From Metarhizium brunneum (taxonomy: Eukaryota; Ascomycota; Sordariomycetes; Hypocreales; Clavicipitaceae): DNA of 64,000 bases. Position 1 is the stretch's first letter; each line of letters opens with the position of its first letter. Below are positions 22,556-33,708 of this stretch, piece after piece. The position numbers and the translations under genes were made by a program. The stretch spans positions 930,001 to 994,000 of the forward strand of contig NC_089428.1 of assembly GCF_013426205.1 (NCBI RefSeq). Reading direction: 5' to 3'. Under the pieces are notes generated by a model. That model was not told the origin of the DNA. It was given only the letters and a program-made list of their open reading frames with translations, and made no database searches.

Positions 22556-25500
22556 TACCCTTATAGCTTATTTTAAGAAACTATTAAGGTTTAATAACTT
22601 TTAGGTTAAGCTAAAAATTATTAAACCTTAATTTCTAAAATAAGCTAGATTCTAGTTATTTTAGCCTTTTTTAATAATACTAATAATATTAACTAGCTTT
22701 AACTACTTAATAAAGCAGTTAAATTATTAGCTTATAAGGACCTTAGTTAATTTATTTACTAGATTATTATTACTTTAAATAAATTTTATATTAAAGGTCC
22801 CTTATTAATAGGCTTATTAAATCTAGTTATTATAAATATTAATATAATAAAAAGTAGTCTTAAGCCTTAAAAGATTACTATTAATAAGCTGGATTATTTA
22901 TAAATTATTATATTATATTATAGGTTTTTCTTAACTTAGTTAAAGGCCTAGCTATTAAAAAAGCCTATAAATCGCGATAGTCTCTTTTATAGTATATATA
23001 AAAGCTAGTAATTTAGCTTTTATTAATAATATTATAACTATATTTTACTTACTAGTAATCTAGCTAATAGGTTTATTAAAAAGTTAAATTATAAAGCTTT
23101 ATAATAATTTTTAGGTTTATTAATTATTAATAAAAGCAGTATTTAAAGCTATTAAAAGCTCTAGGTTATTAGAACCTTTAAGGCTGTTAAATTTTATTGC
23201 TAGGTATCACGTTAAATACAAATATTTAATCACTTAATTAGTAACTTATTAGTAGGTTTCTAATAAATTAAAGAGGAACTTAGCTAGTTTAGCTATAATC
23301 TTAGTTATATTTGGTTTTTTAATAATTATAATATAGTTAATAAAGCTAATAATTTACTAATATTAATAAATTTAATTAGTGGTTATAATACCTAGATTAG
23401 GTTATAATTAACTTCTAGGTATTAGATTTCCTTTAAAGCTATTTTACTTAAATATATTAAATTTTATAACTAATTTTTTAATATATAAATCCTAATATAG
23501 CTAAAACTTCCTAGTAAGCCTGTCTTAAAGGACCTAGATACCTAGGAACTAATATAGCTAGCTAAGGTTCTTTATATTATAAGTGGATTTAAGCTTTTAA
23601 ATTAATTAATTAGCTGCTTTTATAGCTATCTAATAATATAAAAAGATGATATTATTAATATAAAAAAAAACTATTAAAATTAGGCTATTAAAAATATAAA
23701 AGTCTTTTAAATAAGGCTTTAGGCCTAACTACTTAAAGGTTTAATTAAGGGTTTATTACTATAAAAAGGGTAACCTTTATAGCCTATATAAGGCTTATAA
23801 TAGCTTTATTATCTAATTAGGCCTTTTAAAGCTATCAGGAAATTTAATATAAACTACTTTATTAATCAGGCTATTTATAAAAGTATTAATCGTATTAAAC
23901 TACCTAGCTTCTAGGTTAAATTTAGCTATAATAGCTATTAGGGTTTAAAATAACCTTCTGGCTAAGGTTATAGTATAGGTTTCTTTATTATTAAGTAATT
24001 AAAGGTTATTTTATATATATAAATAAGCCTTAAATTTATTAATAAATCTATATATATTATATTTATACTTAAATACCTAAGTTAATAATAATAGGTATTA
24101 ATATTATTTAATTTAATTAGGTTAAATAAGCTAAAAAGTCCCTTACCTATAAAAAGCATTATATTTAGCTTTTATAGCTTTCTTAAATTTAAGCTTATAT
24201 AAGTGTTTTTTTAGCTCTTTTTAATATTAAGGTTTAGGCGGTAAGCTTCTTTTATATAGCTTTTTAAGCTATTTAATTAAAAAGCTACTATAAAAGCTAC
24301 TAAGAGCCCTATTAAAAATTTATTATAATTATTTTAGGCCTTTAAATTAATTGCTTTAGTTAAATAATTCTAATAAAGCTAGTATTAAAAGGTCTAGTTA
24401 ATAATTACTTATATTTAATTTAAGGTTTTTAAAAATATTAGAGCCTAATAACTAGCTTTTATTTTAACCAGCTTATTTAAGGCTTTAAGTATTAACTTTA
24501 ATAATTAACTATACTTTATTAGTATTATTATTATTATTAAACTTAATATAAGTTAAAAATTTAAGCTATTATAGCTTCTTTAGTTAAATTTAATAGATTT
24601 AGCCTTAATAAAAGGTTTTTTTATTAAAGGTTATATTTTTAACTTATTTAACTTTTAATTTTAATAGAATTTATACATAAAAAACGTTAGTTAAATTATA
24701 TCTAATAAGATAACTAATTTTTATATAAGCTATTATCTTTAAAAACTATTTTTAAGCACCTTAAAGGGCTTCCTGGGTTATTAAATAAGCCTTATAGCTG
24801 TACATAATTAAATATGTGATATTAGGCTTATCTAGATAACCTATATTATGATTATTTAATTAGAGCTACTATTAAAGCTATTAAAAGGGCGTCTTTTAGT
24901 CTATGCCTTATTATAATAATAGATTATAAAGGTAGGTAGTAACTTTCTAGATTTTAGGCTATAATTTAGCTAGAAGGTTAGCTACTAGCTATATTATATA
25001 GGCTTTTAACCCTAGAATACCCCTGGACCTTTTAGTAGGGCTGTTTTATATAAGTATATATAGTAATATAAGCTTATTAATAATACCTTTTTAGGTAACC
25101 TAGGCTTTATAGGCTATCTAAAAGCTTTTATTATTATCCTAATAAATTTAATAAACGCCTAGTTAATATTACTATTAAATTTAAGCTTTAAATAATTAAA
25201 TAATTAATAAAAAGGTGTTTTAAGTAGTATTTTTAAGCTTAAAAACTATTAAAAGGCCTAAAAATTTATCTTTAACTATTAGGGCTATTAACTTATTATT
25301 ATAGCTAGGCTTAAATTAAAAGATATTAATATAAATCCTCTAAAAAGGTCTAGGGCTTATTATTTATAGGTTTTTATAAAAAATAACCTTTTTAGCCTTA
25401 GCCTTAAAACAAGCTTTATAATTAATTTATATAAGGCCTTAGATCTTAGACCTAATAGTCTATTAAACCAGATATTTAAGGTTATTTATATTTAAGTAGC

Positions 25501-27645
25501 CTAGCTACTAATACCAAAGATTAGTAAAGATTATTTTCTTAGATTAAGGTTATATTAAATTAAATTAAAAGCTTTTAATTTAATAGATTTTATTAAATTT
25601 AATAATAAGCTACTTAAAATAATACTTTATAAAAAAAATAACTTTATTATCCCTTAATATAGCCTTTATAACTAGGTTCTAATTATAGCCTTTTTTTAAA
25701 AAGCGGTCTAATAATACTATATTAATATAAAAGGTTAAAATAAAAGCTACTTAATTAAGCTAAAAAAGCCTTATTTATATTTATAAGGTAACCTTTTTAT
25801 AGCCTTTAATTTAAAGCTTTATATTACTTATAAAGGCCTTATTAGGCTATTAAAGGACTTAATAATTAGTAAATTAATTAAGGTTATTATAAATATATAT
25901 ATTTAACCTAGAATTAAGAATAAAAGAGTCCCTTAAAAGGTAGATTTCCTTATAAATTAACTAGATAAATAACGCGGTTATTAGCTTTATATAACTTAAC
26001 CTGTGATTTTATTAGTTAAAGCCTTTATTTTTATTAATTTAAGCGTTTTTAGTATTTTTAGCGTTTTTAAGCCCTTTAGGCTACCTTTATTTTTTAACCT
26101 TTTAAGCTCTTTAATATCTAGGCTTTTATAGGCTTTATTATTTATTAATTTTTTAGGCTTTTAATATTTTTAACATATATATAAAAGTATTTAAAGCTTA
26201 TTAAAGATAGTTTTAACCTTTTATTTATTAAAAAGGCTAAAAATCAGTCTTTTAATACTTACTTTTTATTTTAAAAAGCTATTAAGGTTTAATAACCTTT
26301 AAGGTAAGCTATTAATATTATTAAACCCTACTTTTTATTTTAAGAAACTATTAAGGTTTAGGCTATTTTAGCGCTTTTAAAAGGCTTTTATCTTATAATA
26401 AGCTTTATATTTAAGGGCCTTTAATTTAAAAAATACCTTATTATTATTATTATTAAGGGCCTTTAATCTAAAAATCACCTTATTATTATTATTAAAGTTA
26501 GCTTAAAAATATAATACCTTTTATTTCTAGGTTTTCTTATTACTTTTAATTAATTTAATTAAAAGCCTATTAATAAGCTTAATTAACTTTAGCCTTAATA
26601 GATAAGTCTAATAGCTTTTATTAAATTTAAGCTTTAATTTTAGTATTAGGCTTCTATATTAGGTTTCTAAAAGGCTTATTAAGGTATAAATAATAATAAA
26701 AGTAGTATTTTTAACCGTAAAAGTAAGTTAAAGCTGTTTTTAACCTTTTTAACCCTTTTTATTAATAGATTTTAGGTTAATTAAGTACTTATAATAAATT
26801 TAGGGTCCTTAATAATAGGCTTTCTTAGAAGGTAAAGGATAAAAAACCACTTTTACCTTTAGTAGCTTTTTAATACTAGTAATATTATTTAAATAAATTA
26901 TTAATTTAAAAGCTGTCTAGAACCTTATTCTTTTATCTTTTCTTATTAAGATTTAATAGATTTAAAATATAGTTATTCTAATAGTTTAAAAATATAGGGC
27001 TAATTAAAGCTATTATAGCTATAAAATCCAGGGTTAATTAAAGCCTTTAAGTATTAAGTAGGTTAATTTAATAAGCTTCTATTAGTACTTTTTGCTAGCT
27101 TATAATTTAAGCCTTAATTTTTATATAATTTATACCCTTTAATATTGATTTATATCTTATTAAGACCTTTTTTTTAAACTCTTAAAATATAGGTTATAAT
27201 TAGGCTTATAATAGCTCTAGTTATCTTAAAATATTATTTTTAACAGCTATTATATTATAATAATTACTAATAATCTTAATAATAAATTATTAAATAATTA
27301 AAAAGGCTTTTTAATACTTTTAATAGGCTTAAATATTAACTTAATAATTATTTTTAAGGGATTTAAGCCTCTTAAATTAAACTTTATTAAGGTTTATAAT
27401 TATTATAGCCTTAAAATTAATATTATTAGGTTAGGGTTTTTTTAGAGGGATAATAGCTGCCTTATTAGGCTATTAAGGGTTAATTAAATATTAAATACCC
27501 TGATTTATAGTATACTTCCTAATAATAAAAATCTACTAAAACCAGCTACTTAAACCTATTAGGGTTATTAATAAAGGACCTTTAATATTTATAGCTAGGT
27601 TATTTTAGGTCTTTTATTAAAAACCTTAGATATATTATAATTTAA

Positions 27646-27992
27646 TATTAAAATATCCTAAATTTAGTAGTAAACCTAGGCTTATAATTATTATAATTAA
27701 TAGCTATAAACTAGATTAAAGCATAGAATTATCCTTATATTTAAAGCTATCTAGGAAGGGAAAACAGGCCCTTTTTATAGATATTAACTATTATCTAGCT
27801 AGTTACCTAGGAAGTTAGTAATTAAGGGATTTCTAGCTATTAAAAGTCTAGCTTTAATAGGGTGGTAGCGTAAGCCTTTTAAAGGCTTTTAGAGGCTTTA
27901 TTTTGATAATTATATTGAGGCTTTTGGGGCTTTTCGGCGATACCGCTGAATAGCTTCCTTTTTCCATTGAAAGGGGGCCTTTGGCGTTGACA
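27646..27992. repeat. right LTR of the RIP-mutated retrotransposon
   Basis: About 347 bp. Here the outer (3') ~120 bases are the less mutated ones (CTTTTCGGCGATACCGCTG) and the inner 5' part is A/T-converted. It ends GGCGTTGACA at 27992. Compared with the left LTR, nearly every change in the aligned core is a transition. Confidence 0.8.
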
Positions 27993-28172
27993 AGTACTAT
28001 TCAAATGCCATAGTTTCCCTAAAGGAGCAAAGCTGCTTACATTTTTCAAACACGGATGACTCAACCAACAAGGCAGCCGACATCTTTGAACAAGATAGCT
28101 CTGCTTACAAGGTATCCGAACACTGCGGTGCTCCAAGAATCCTCGGCAATAATTCCCACACGCATATTTCGC

Positions 28173-29813
28173 CTAATACTGCCTGAAGCAGTATCGTGAC
28201 GTCTCGCAGGTGATTTGTCTAAAGGACACCGGATGAAGGACACGGTTGTGCAGCCCAAGAATCTCCATGGCCGTTGCATGAGACCCAATGTACTTGTTCC
28301 GCACGATTCGAGGCTCCTTCACAATCAGCCCGCCCCCTCCGGTATGCCAGTCCGCAGCGCGTTCCCACGCCCTCACCGCGTCGGCGCTCAGCGAGAAAAG
28401 TCGATTGCCGTGCCACTCGACGGATGCCTCCCTCCCGGCCACCTCGTACCGGAACCCGCACACGTTGCCTTTTGTGCCGTTCCAAACGTCCATCCGCGTC
28501 AGCGCCGGCATCTTCAGCGCGCCCCTACCAGCATTCTCTATTATCTCGTTGATCACCGCATCGTCCGACAACCCGTTCAAGTGGCGCGAGGTCAGAGACA
28601 GCACGGTCAAGCGGTCCCAGAAGTATCCTGGTTTGACGGCCTCGCTGAAAAAGTCGCGAGCGTCCACCATGTATGACGCGGTGAGGCTGGAAAGCCGTTG
28701 GCTGCTTTGCGCCAAGGCTTCGCCGACAAATACAGACGGCGTCCTGATGATCTCGAAAGGGGTTTCGCCTAGCCAAGGGTACAAATCACGAGCCACGGCG
28801 TTGTAGTCCTCGTTGAAGTCTTCAAACATGGTGAGGCTCTCGACTGTGTCTGGCAGAGTGCCAATAAGCATCAGGGCGAGATCTATTTCCACAACCGGCG
28901 GTTACTAGCGGTCCCAAAGACAACAGAAGTAACAACGTGGAAGGAGGGACTTTGGGGGGGGGGGACACCTACTACGGTCCTGGGGATACCAGCCCCCTGG
29001 TGAAAAACAATCGAATTCTCTCCATGACTCGATGAGGACGCGGCGCAAGCTGGGGAGCCTGCGGATGATGTTTGCCAGTGCCAGCGGTCCGAATTGCCAG
29101 CGCGTCTGTCTGCGGACGATGAAGCTTGTGACTGCTGGCGCCGTGGGCAATCCATCTAGATGGCAGAAAGAGAAACCCAATGTCGCCAAGATGGAACGTA
29201 GGCTCGGAGGACTCGTTCTTTTTCCTTGGAACCAGCCGTTCCTCGGATACGAGTGGCTCGGCCGGTTTCGCTCCAGAGGCCCATCGACGTCAAAGGGGCT
29301 GGTGTCGAAATGCAAGTCGTTGTAAAAGGTGTACTCCATGTCACTGGGCGAACACGCACTGATCTCCAGTGTAAGTCCTGGAGCCCCGGAGCCTTGCTCG
29401 GTGTCCCAGGAGCGTAGAAGCTCAAAGGTTTGTCTGATGGTGGCGTTGACCAAGGTTGAATTGGCGTCATATTGCAGGTCACAGACCTCCCAGTAGAAGT
29501 CCGTATCGTTGGGGGAGGCGTATGTGGCCAGGTCAACCTTGACCCAGAGGTAGCGCACCATCCGCTGTTGACGTCGAGTAAGTCTGCTGATGCTGTCCAG
29601 GGAATCTTGCGTGACGAAGAGGGCGCGATACGTCTCCTGTTCGAAAAACTCGAACCAGTCCCTGCAGACTAGGCCGTGCGAGGGCATGCGGCCGTGCATT
29701 CTCTTTAGAGGCCTTCCAACTGCTTGATTCTCTTCTGGTGCTGTAAGCCGAGCAAAAACCATGTTGAGTATGATGAGACGAACATCGTAGGGGAGTCCCG
29801 TCCATCCAGCCAT
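28173..29813 (-). CDS. F-box-like protein of unknown substrate
   Basis: Two exons (29813-28976 and 28882-28173) give about 515 aa. The intron (93 nt) has a weak GTAGTA donor and AATAG acceptor, chosen because it is the junction that joins the two frames without a stop. The N terminus (WTGLPYDVRLIILNMVF) fits the F-box helix consensus LPxEixxxIl, which binds Skp1 in SCF ubiquitin ligases. A Cys-Arg-Asp-Trp segment (CRDWFEFFE, near residue 55) follows, as in many fungal F-box-like proteins. The C-terminal half has leucine-rich, LRR-like stretches (LTVLSLTSRHLNGL, ALKMPALTRMDVWNG) resembling the domain I recall as DUF6546. No catalytic motif is visible. It is the first gene beyond the retrotransposon, 180 bp from the right LTR. 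Confidence 0.7.
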
Positions 29814-31078
29814 GTTGATACCGGATGAGGGGGCTCGGATTGGTGGTGTTGTGAGTGAGTTGGCAGAATCGGAGCGAAGAAGACGAGAGAACGAAACTGA
29901 ACCTTTTTGGAGTATATATAGGTAGTGCCCATAGTGTACGATACAGTAAGTTACGGTTCCCTAGCTTGGGTACGGCCAGGCATATAGTGTTATGCTACTG
30001 GGCCTCCCTCAACGTAGTGCTTGCACGACTATTTAGACAGGTCAAAAACTCAAACTCTATGTATAAGCTATGCATACGCCATGGTATTATGCTTTACCAA
30101 GAGAGCAAGGGAAAAGTGTGTTCTAGCCATGTGGCGTCCCTCGGCGTCCTTTGGCGTCGTCCGGTCTTCTACCTTAAGCCACTTAACCTGGCCCGGAGCC
30201 AGATGCCACGAGAGTTTCAGACCTTATCACTCTGTTTTGTCTAAGTAGAAATTAAGGGCGCAAAATTATAGACCATCCAGGAGTGCAGGCAGCCCGGCTG
30301 GCCTGTTGTCCCGCTCCAACGCAATTTTTTCTCCTTGCTAAGGGGCCGTGTATTCCAACTCTGACTCCAGCTGCCAATCCGTTTCTCTCTGGGACGGATT
30401 GTTCCCTTCCCGTGACGTCTGACTATCTTGGGGCTACACGAGCTGGCTACACGAGCTGTGACCGATGGTGAATGGAATGGAGATGCATTCGAGATAATTT
30501 CTGGCCAAGGCAAAGGCCTATGCACTGACTACAACGTGTATATACAAGAAGAGAAGAGCAATGTTCAGGATTGTCATTAATTGCCTACAATCATCTCGGC
30601 AGCAGATATTGCTAGCTATTCCTCCTGTTATTTGCATCGAGCCAGGGGATAAGACATTTTCGAGTTGAAAGACCATGACACAAACCAAGGTTCAACTCGT
30701 AGACTGTGACCCGTGTCCGGATTAGCTGGCTGCCTGATGATACTCGCACAGCCACCAATATTGGCCTATAATTATTCAAGCCTGTTCAGTTGTTCTTCAC
30801 TGTTCCTCAAGTTGGTCTCATTACAGGACGTATTTCTTGTAACTTCTCGACACCAGCCTGGGTTGGTCACGATACCCCCCTCTCGTGTGATTACAATTGG
30901 CGACTGGTAGACAAGGTCCGAACCAAACTCGACGTCCTTTTAGGTGATTCATATTCTAACAAGACTTGAGCCCATTCCTAAAACCCAGACTACTCATACA
31001 ACCAAGGCCCCTGCCCTCATGAACTCTACACAACGCCGATCACGACCCAGTTGCCCAAATCCCCTCACAGTCAGTCAT
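29814..31078. other. intergenic region, no gene recognised
   Basis: The first ~120 bases, including TATATATAGG near 29915, are the likely promoter of the minus-strand F-box-like gene. Plus and minus frames from 29855 to 30910 have no domain. The plus frame at 30944-32092 is an antisense shadow of the next gene. Confidence 0.5.
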
Positions 31079-32161
31079 TTATGCCTTTGGAAACGCCTTG
31101 TCAAAATCCGTAAGAGTGCATCGGTACCTAAACTTGTTATCCTTTTGTCCCTGAAACGCCTCTCCGCAATTCTTCTCCGAAATAGGCATCAGCTCGACCC
31201 AAGGCTTGACGCCCTTCTCAGCAGCAAGTTCAAGAAGCGCCTCCATCTCCTGGTGATTACCAAGATGGCTCCCCGTCAACTTGGGCGCCCCGCCGGCAAA
31301 CAAACCCGCCGTCATCTCCGGGAGCGCCTTGTCCGGAAGGCCAACCATGTGAAAGTCGGCCCCGGGCTTAAGAATCGACAAGTACGCCGCCATGTCAAAC
31401 CTGTCCGTGGCATCGGCGCAATTCATGACAAAGTCAAACGTCGCCTTCCACGGCTCATTCCACCCCTTTTCCGTCGTGAGAATGACCTCCTTGGCGCCGA
31501 GCTGCCTGCCGTCGTCCTTCTTGCCAGGAGAATGCGAGAGCGCGTACGTCTCGGCGCCGAGAGCCGCGGCCCATTGCACAGCGAGATGGCCCAGGCCGCC
31601 GATGCCCACGACGCCGACGCGCTTGCCGGGGCCGACGTGGGCGCGCACCATGGGCGAGTACGTCGTGATGCCGGCGCAGAGCAGTGGCGCCGCGACGTTG
31701 GTGTCGAGCGCGTCGGGTATCTTGAAGGTGAAGTACTCGTGGGCCCGGATGTGCGAGGCGAGCCCGCCGTGCGCCCAGCTGCCGTCGGGATACTGGGCGT
31801 TGTACGTGTCCACGAGCTTGGGGCAGTAGTTCTCGTTCTTGTCCTTGCAGAGGTGGCACTCGAGGCAGGCCCAGACTTGGGCGCCGACGCCGACGCGGTC
31901 GCCGACTTTGAGGTGCTTGACGTGCTGGCCGACCTGGACGGCTTTGCCGACGACTTCGTGGCCGACGCAGAGGGGGCCTTTGTAGTCGCCCCAGCCGCCG
32001 GTGACGGTGTGAAGGTCGGAGCTGCAGATGCTGCAGGCGGCGATTTCGACGTCGACGTCGTGGTCGCCGAATGGCTTTGGCTTGAGTTCTGATTTATGGA
32101 ACGTGTTCCATGTTGTTGGCCCGTCGACGCAGAAGCCTTGGAAGGTATCGGGGTAGCCCAT
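31079..32161 (-). CDS. NADP-dependent alcohol dehydrogenase, cinnamyl-alcohol-dehydrogenase type (ADH6/7-like)
   Basis: Single exon, 360 aa, the usual length. Catalytic zinc ligands: C46 (SICSSDLH), H68-E69 (GHEVVG) and C162 (LLCAGITTY). The structural zinc is held by C99, C102, C105 and C113 in WACLECHLCKDKNENYC. GIGGLG (186-191) is the nucleotide-binding turn, and a following SHSPGKKDDG fits NADP preference. Members reduce medium-chain and aromatic aldehydes in the cytosol. A TTTATAAC motif about 90 bp upstream of the ATG could be a TATA box. The gene is GC-rich with strong third-position bias, so its antisense strand shows a false 382-aa frame. Confidence 0.92.
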   Translation of the reverse strand: MGYPDTFQGFCVDGPTTWNTFHKSELKPKPFGDHDVDVEIAACSICSSDLHTVTGGWGDYKGPLCVGHEVVGKAVQVGQHVKHLKVGDRVGVGAQVWACLECHLCKDKNENYCPKLVDTYNAQYPDGSWAHGGLASHIRAHEYFTFKIPDALDTNVAAPLLCAGITTYSPMVRAHVGPGKRVGVVGIGGLGHLAVQWAAALGAETYALSHSPGKKDDGRQLGAKEVILTTEKGWNEPWKATFDFVMNCADATDRFDMAAYLSILKPGADFHMVGLPDKALPEMTAGLFAGGAPKLTGSHLGNHQEMEALLELAAEKGVKPWVELMPISEKNCGEAFQGQKDNKFRYRCTLTDFDKAFPKA

Positions 32162-32994
32162 TCTGGAGTATGGTAGGTAGTACTTGGTACAGATGGGTGT
32201 GAAGTGGAATGGTTGTACAGCCGTTAAGGAGGGAGCGGCATTTGTTATAAAAGACTATTTCAACGGTAATGTATTGGGAATTTCTGATTACTGTCCAAAA
32301 TCATCATGACGTTGGTCTTGGCCGTTGATGATGCGCATAGTGGTAGAACTACGTCATCGACGTTTAAACTTTGCAGCGCCATGGCCGCGGTCGCGCTGTT
32401 TTAGGAGGGAACCTCGGTGAGCCGATTTCTTTCAAAAGCTCATGTTGGCAGGTGAATATATGCCATCATGATAAATACGTCTATTGCCGCGGTTGGTGAC
32501 TAGGGATGGGATGGTTTACTGCAGGTAATATCCAGAAAGTGCCGGTCTCCTTGCCAAATCGGGCGGAAACTATTGTGATCGGGACAACTGGTGAAATAGC
32601 AGTATGCACCAACGGACGTTCCTCCACTTTTTTTAGTGCACCTAGCAAGCCGGACAAGCCGTACGACAACTGTTGCTACTTGTGACAGCCTTGACTATAA
32701 AAGGGCTTTGAGAACACGGGATACAAAGGTTGACGATACAAACACTGACACAGTAGATGCAAATGGAAGTCCGTGAAACATGCAAAAGAAAAAGGTACCA
32801 AAGAGTGATATTCTTCATCTCCCATGCCATATACACAGTAAACTTAAACATACTTATACCAGCCTATTACTCTAGCTACAACAACCAGTACCGATCGTAA
32901 AGAGCGTAGTCCGCTCCCTCCAATGTCTAATAATTCCGTTACAGCCTTTAGAGAAACCAATGCGGCCGGGACATAGTTTGAGTACCCTAGGAGC
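32162..32994. other. intergenic region with a plus-strand TATA-like box but no gene
   Basis: CTATAAAAGGGC near 32695 is a good TATA match on the plus strand, but no coding frame follows it. The minus frames at 32481-33257 overlap the next gene's 3' end in another frame and have no domain. Confidence 0.4.
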
Positions 32995-33708
32995 CTACAC
33001 ATTACCGTAGTTGACGGTATATCCCCCAGTAATCTTAGTGTACTTGATATTAGCCTTTCCACTACAGTCGCCATAGTCCTCGATAGCCGTAATAGACCCA
33101 GCACCGCCCGTATTAGACGTAGGGTCGTAAAAGGTGATTTCCGTCTTGGGCTGCTTAGGACAGTCGGGGCCATTCGCATTCCAGGGGAAGTACTCAACAA
33201 AGCCCACCTGAGAAGGCTTAATATTCTTCGCCTGGCTAGGCAACTTAATGACACCAATTTCGTCCTTCTTCCCCGTGACGGTGTTGGTCATGACGCCGCG
33301 CCAGGTCGTGTCGCTGACATGCTCCACGCTAAAGTTGTATGTGTCGGCGTAGTCTCCGGAGCCCTCGATGGCGCAGCTCACGCCGGCTCCCCCGTCCGCG
33401 CCAGACTTGCACTTGGCGTGAGTGCTCGTGGCCCCCTTTTGGAAGGAGGAAAAGACGGCGAGGAAGATGGGCTTGCCGTTCCTGTCGGGGCGGGGCTGGA
33501 AGCCGATGTATCCCACGGCGCTGATGCCCTCGAAGTTGAACTGCTGGGCAAAGTAGTAGCCTCTCTCGTGCTTGGCGTTGGCCATGTTCATGGGGAAGGT
33601 TATGTCCTCGAGCCCGGTGGCCGGAGCGCTGGGAAAGCTCCATTTGACGCGGACGTTGGCGAGCGCCAGGGGGATGGATGTGCCGGCAAGAATGGTAGAA
33701 AGCTTCAT
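32995..33708 (-). CDS. secreted protein of unknown function (DUF3472-like)
   Basis: Single exon, 237 aa. The N terminus MKLSTILAGTSIPLALANV is a clear signal peptide, likely cut after LALA. The mature chain is about 220 aa with four visible cysteines (in AKCKSG, VSCAIEG, PDCPKQ and DCSGKA), which could form two disulfides. The arrangement HERGYYFAQQF, GYIGFQ, FLAVFSSF, CAIEGSG, then YNFSV resembles the carbohydrate-context family DUF3472 from memory, so the match is tentative. A TTTAAAAGG element about 110 bp upstream may be its TATA box. Third positions are GC-rich in the N-terminal half and noticeably T-rich in the C-terminal half. Confidence 0.7.
   Translation of the reverse strand: MKLSTILAGTSIPLALANVRVKWSFPSAPATGLEDITFPMNMANAKHERGYYFAQQFNFEGISAVGYIGFQPRPDRNGKPIFLAVFSSFQKGATSTHAKCKSGADGGAGVSCAIEGSGDYADTYNFSVEHVSDTTWRGVMTNTVTGKKDEIGVIKLPSQAKNIKPSQVGFVEYFPWNANGPDCPKQPKTEITFYDPTSNTGGAGSITAIEDYGDCSGKANIKYTKITGGYTVNYGNV

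Larger units (their letters stand above)
22193..27992. mobile_element. full-length LTR retrotransposon destroyed by RIP-type mutation
   Basis: Two long direct repeats (22193-22555 and 27646-27992) bound 5.1 kb of extremely AT-rich DNA. The LTRs start TG (TA in the right copy) and end with a CA-type end. Their differences in the alignable blocks are nearly all C/T and G/A transitions, the signature of repeat-induced point mutation. The interior has no open frame of 60 aa on either strand and is dominated by TA, TTA and TAA words, so gag and pol cannot be assigned and orientation is unresolved. A segment resembling 22571-22600 recurs near 26270 and 26340. Flanking words are TTTAC (left) and AGTAC (right), only a partial match, so a 5-bp target duplication is not proven. 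Confidence 0.85.

Noticed and set aside
22193..27992. Mitochondrial DNA or centromere as explanation for the AT-rich block
   Set aside because: The long direct repeats at both ends and transition-type differences explain it as a RIP-mutated LTR element.
31392..31829. Other frames over the ADH gene (145 aa plus, 134 aa minus)
   Set aside because: Shadows of the ADH coding sequence with no domain of their own.
30944..32092. 382-aa plus-strand open frame
   Set aside because: It is antisense to the minus-strand ADH, whose motifs are complete; the composition is a by-product of GC-rich third positions.
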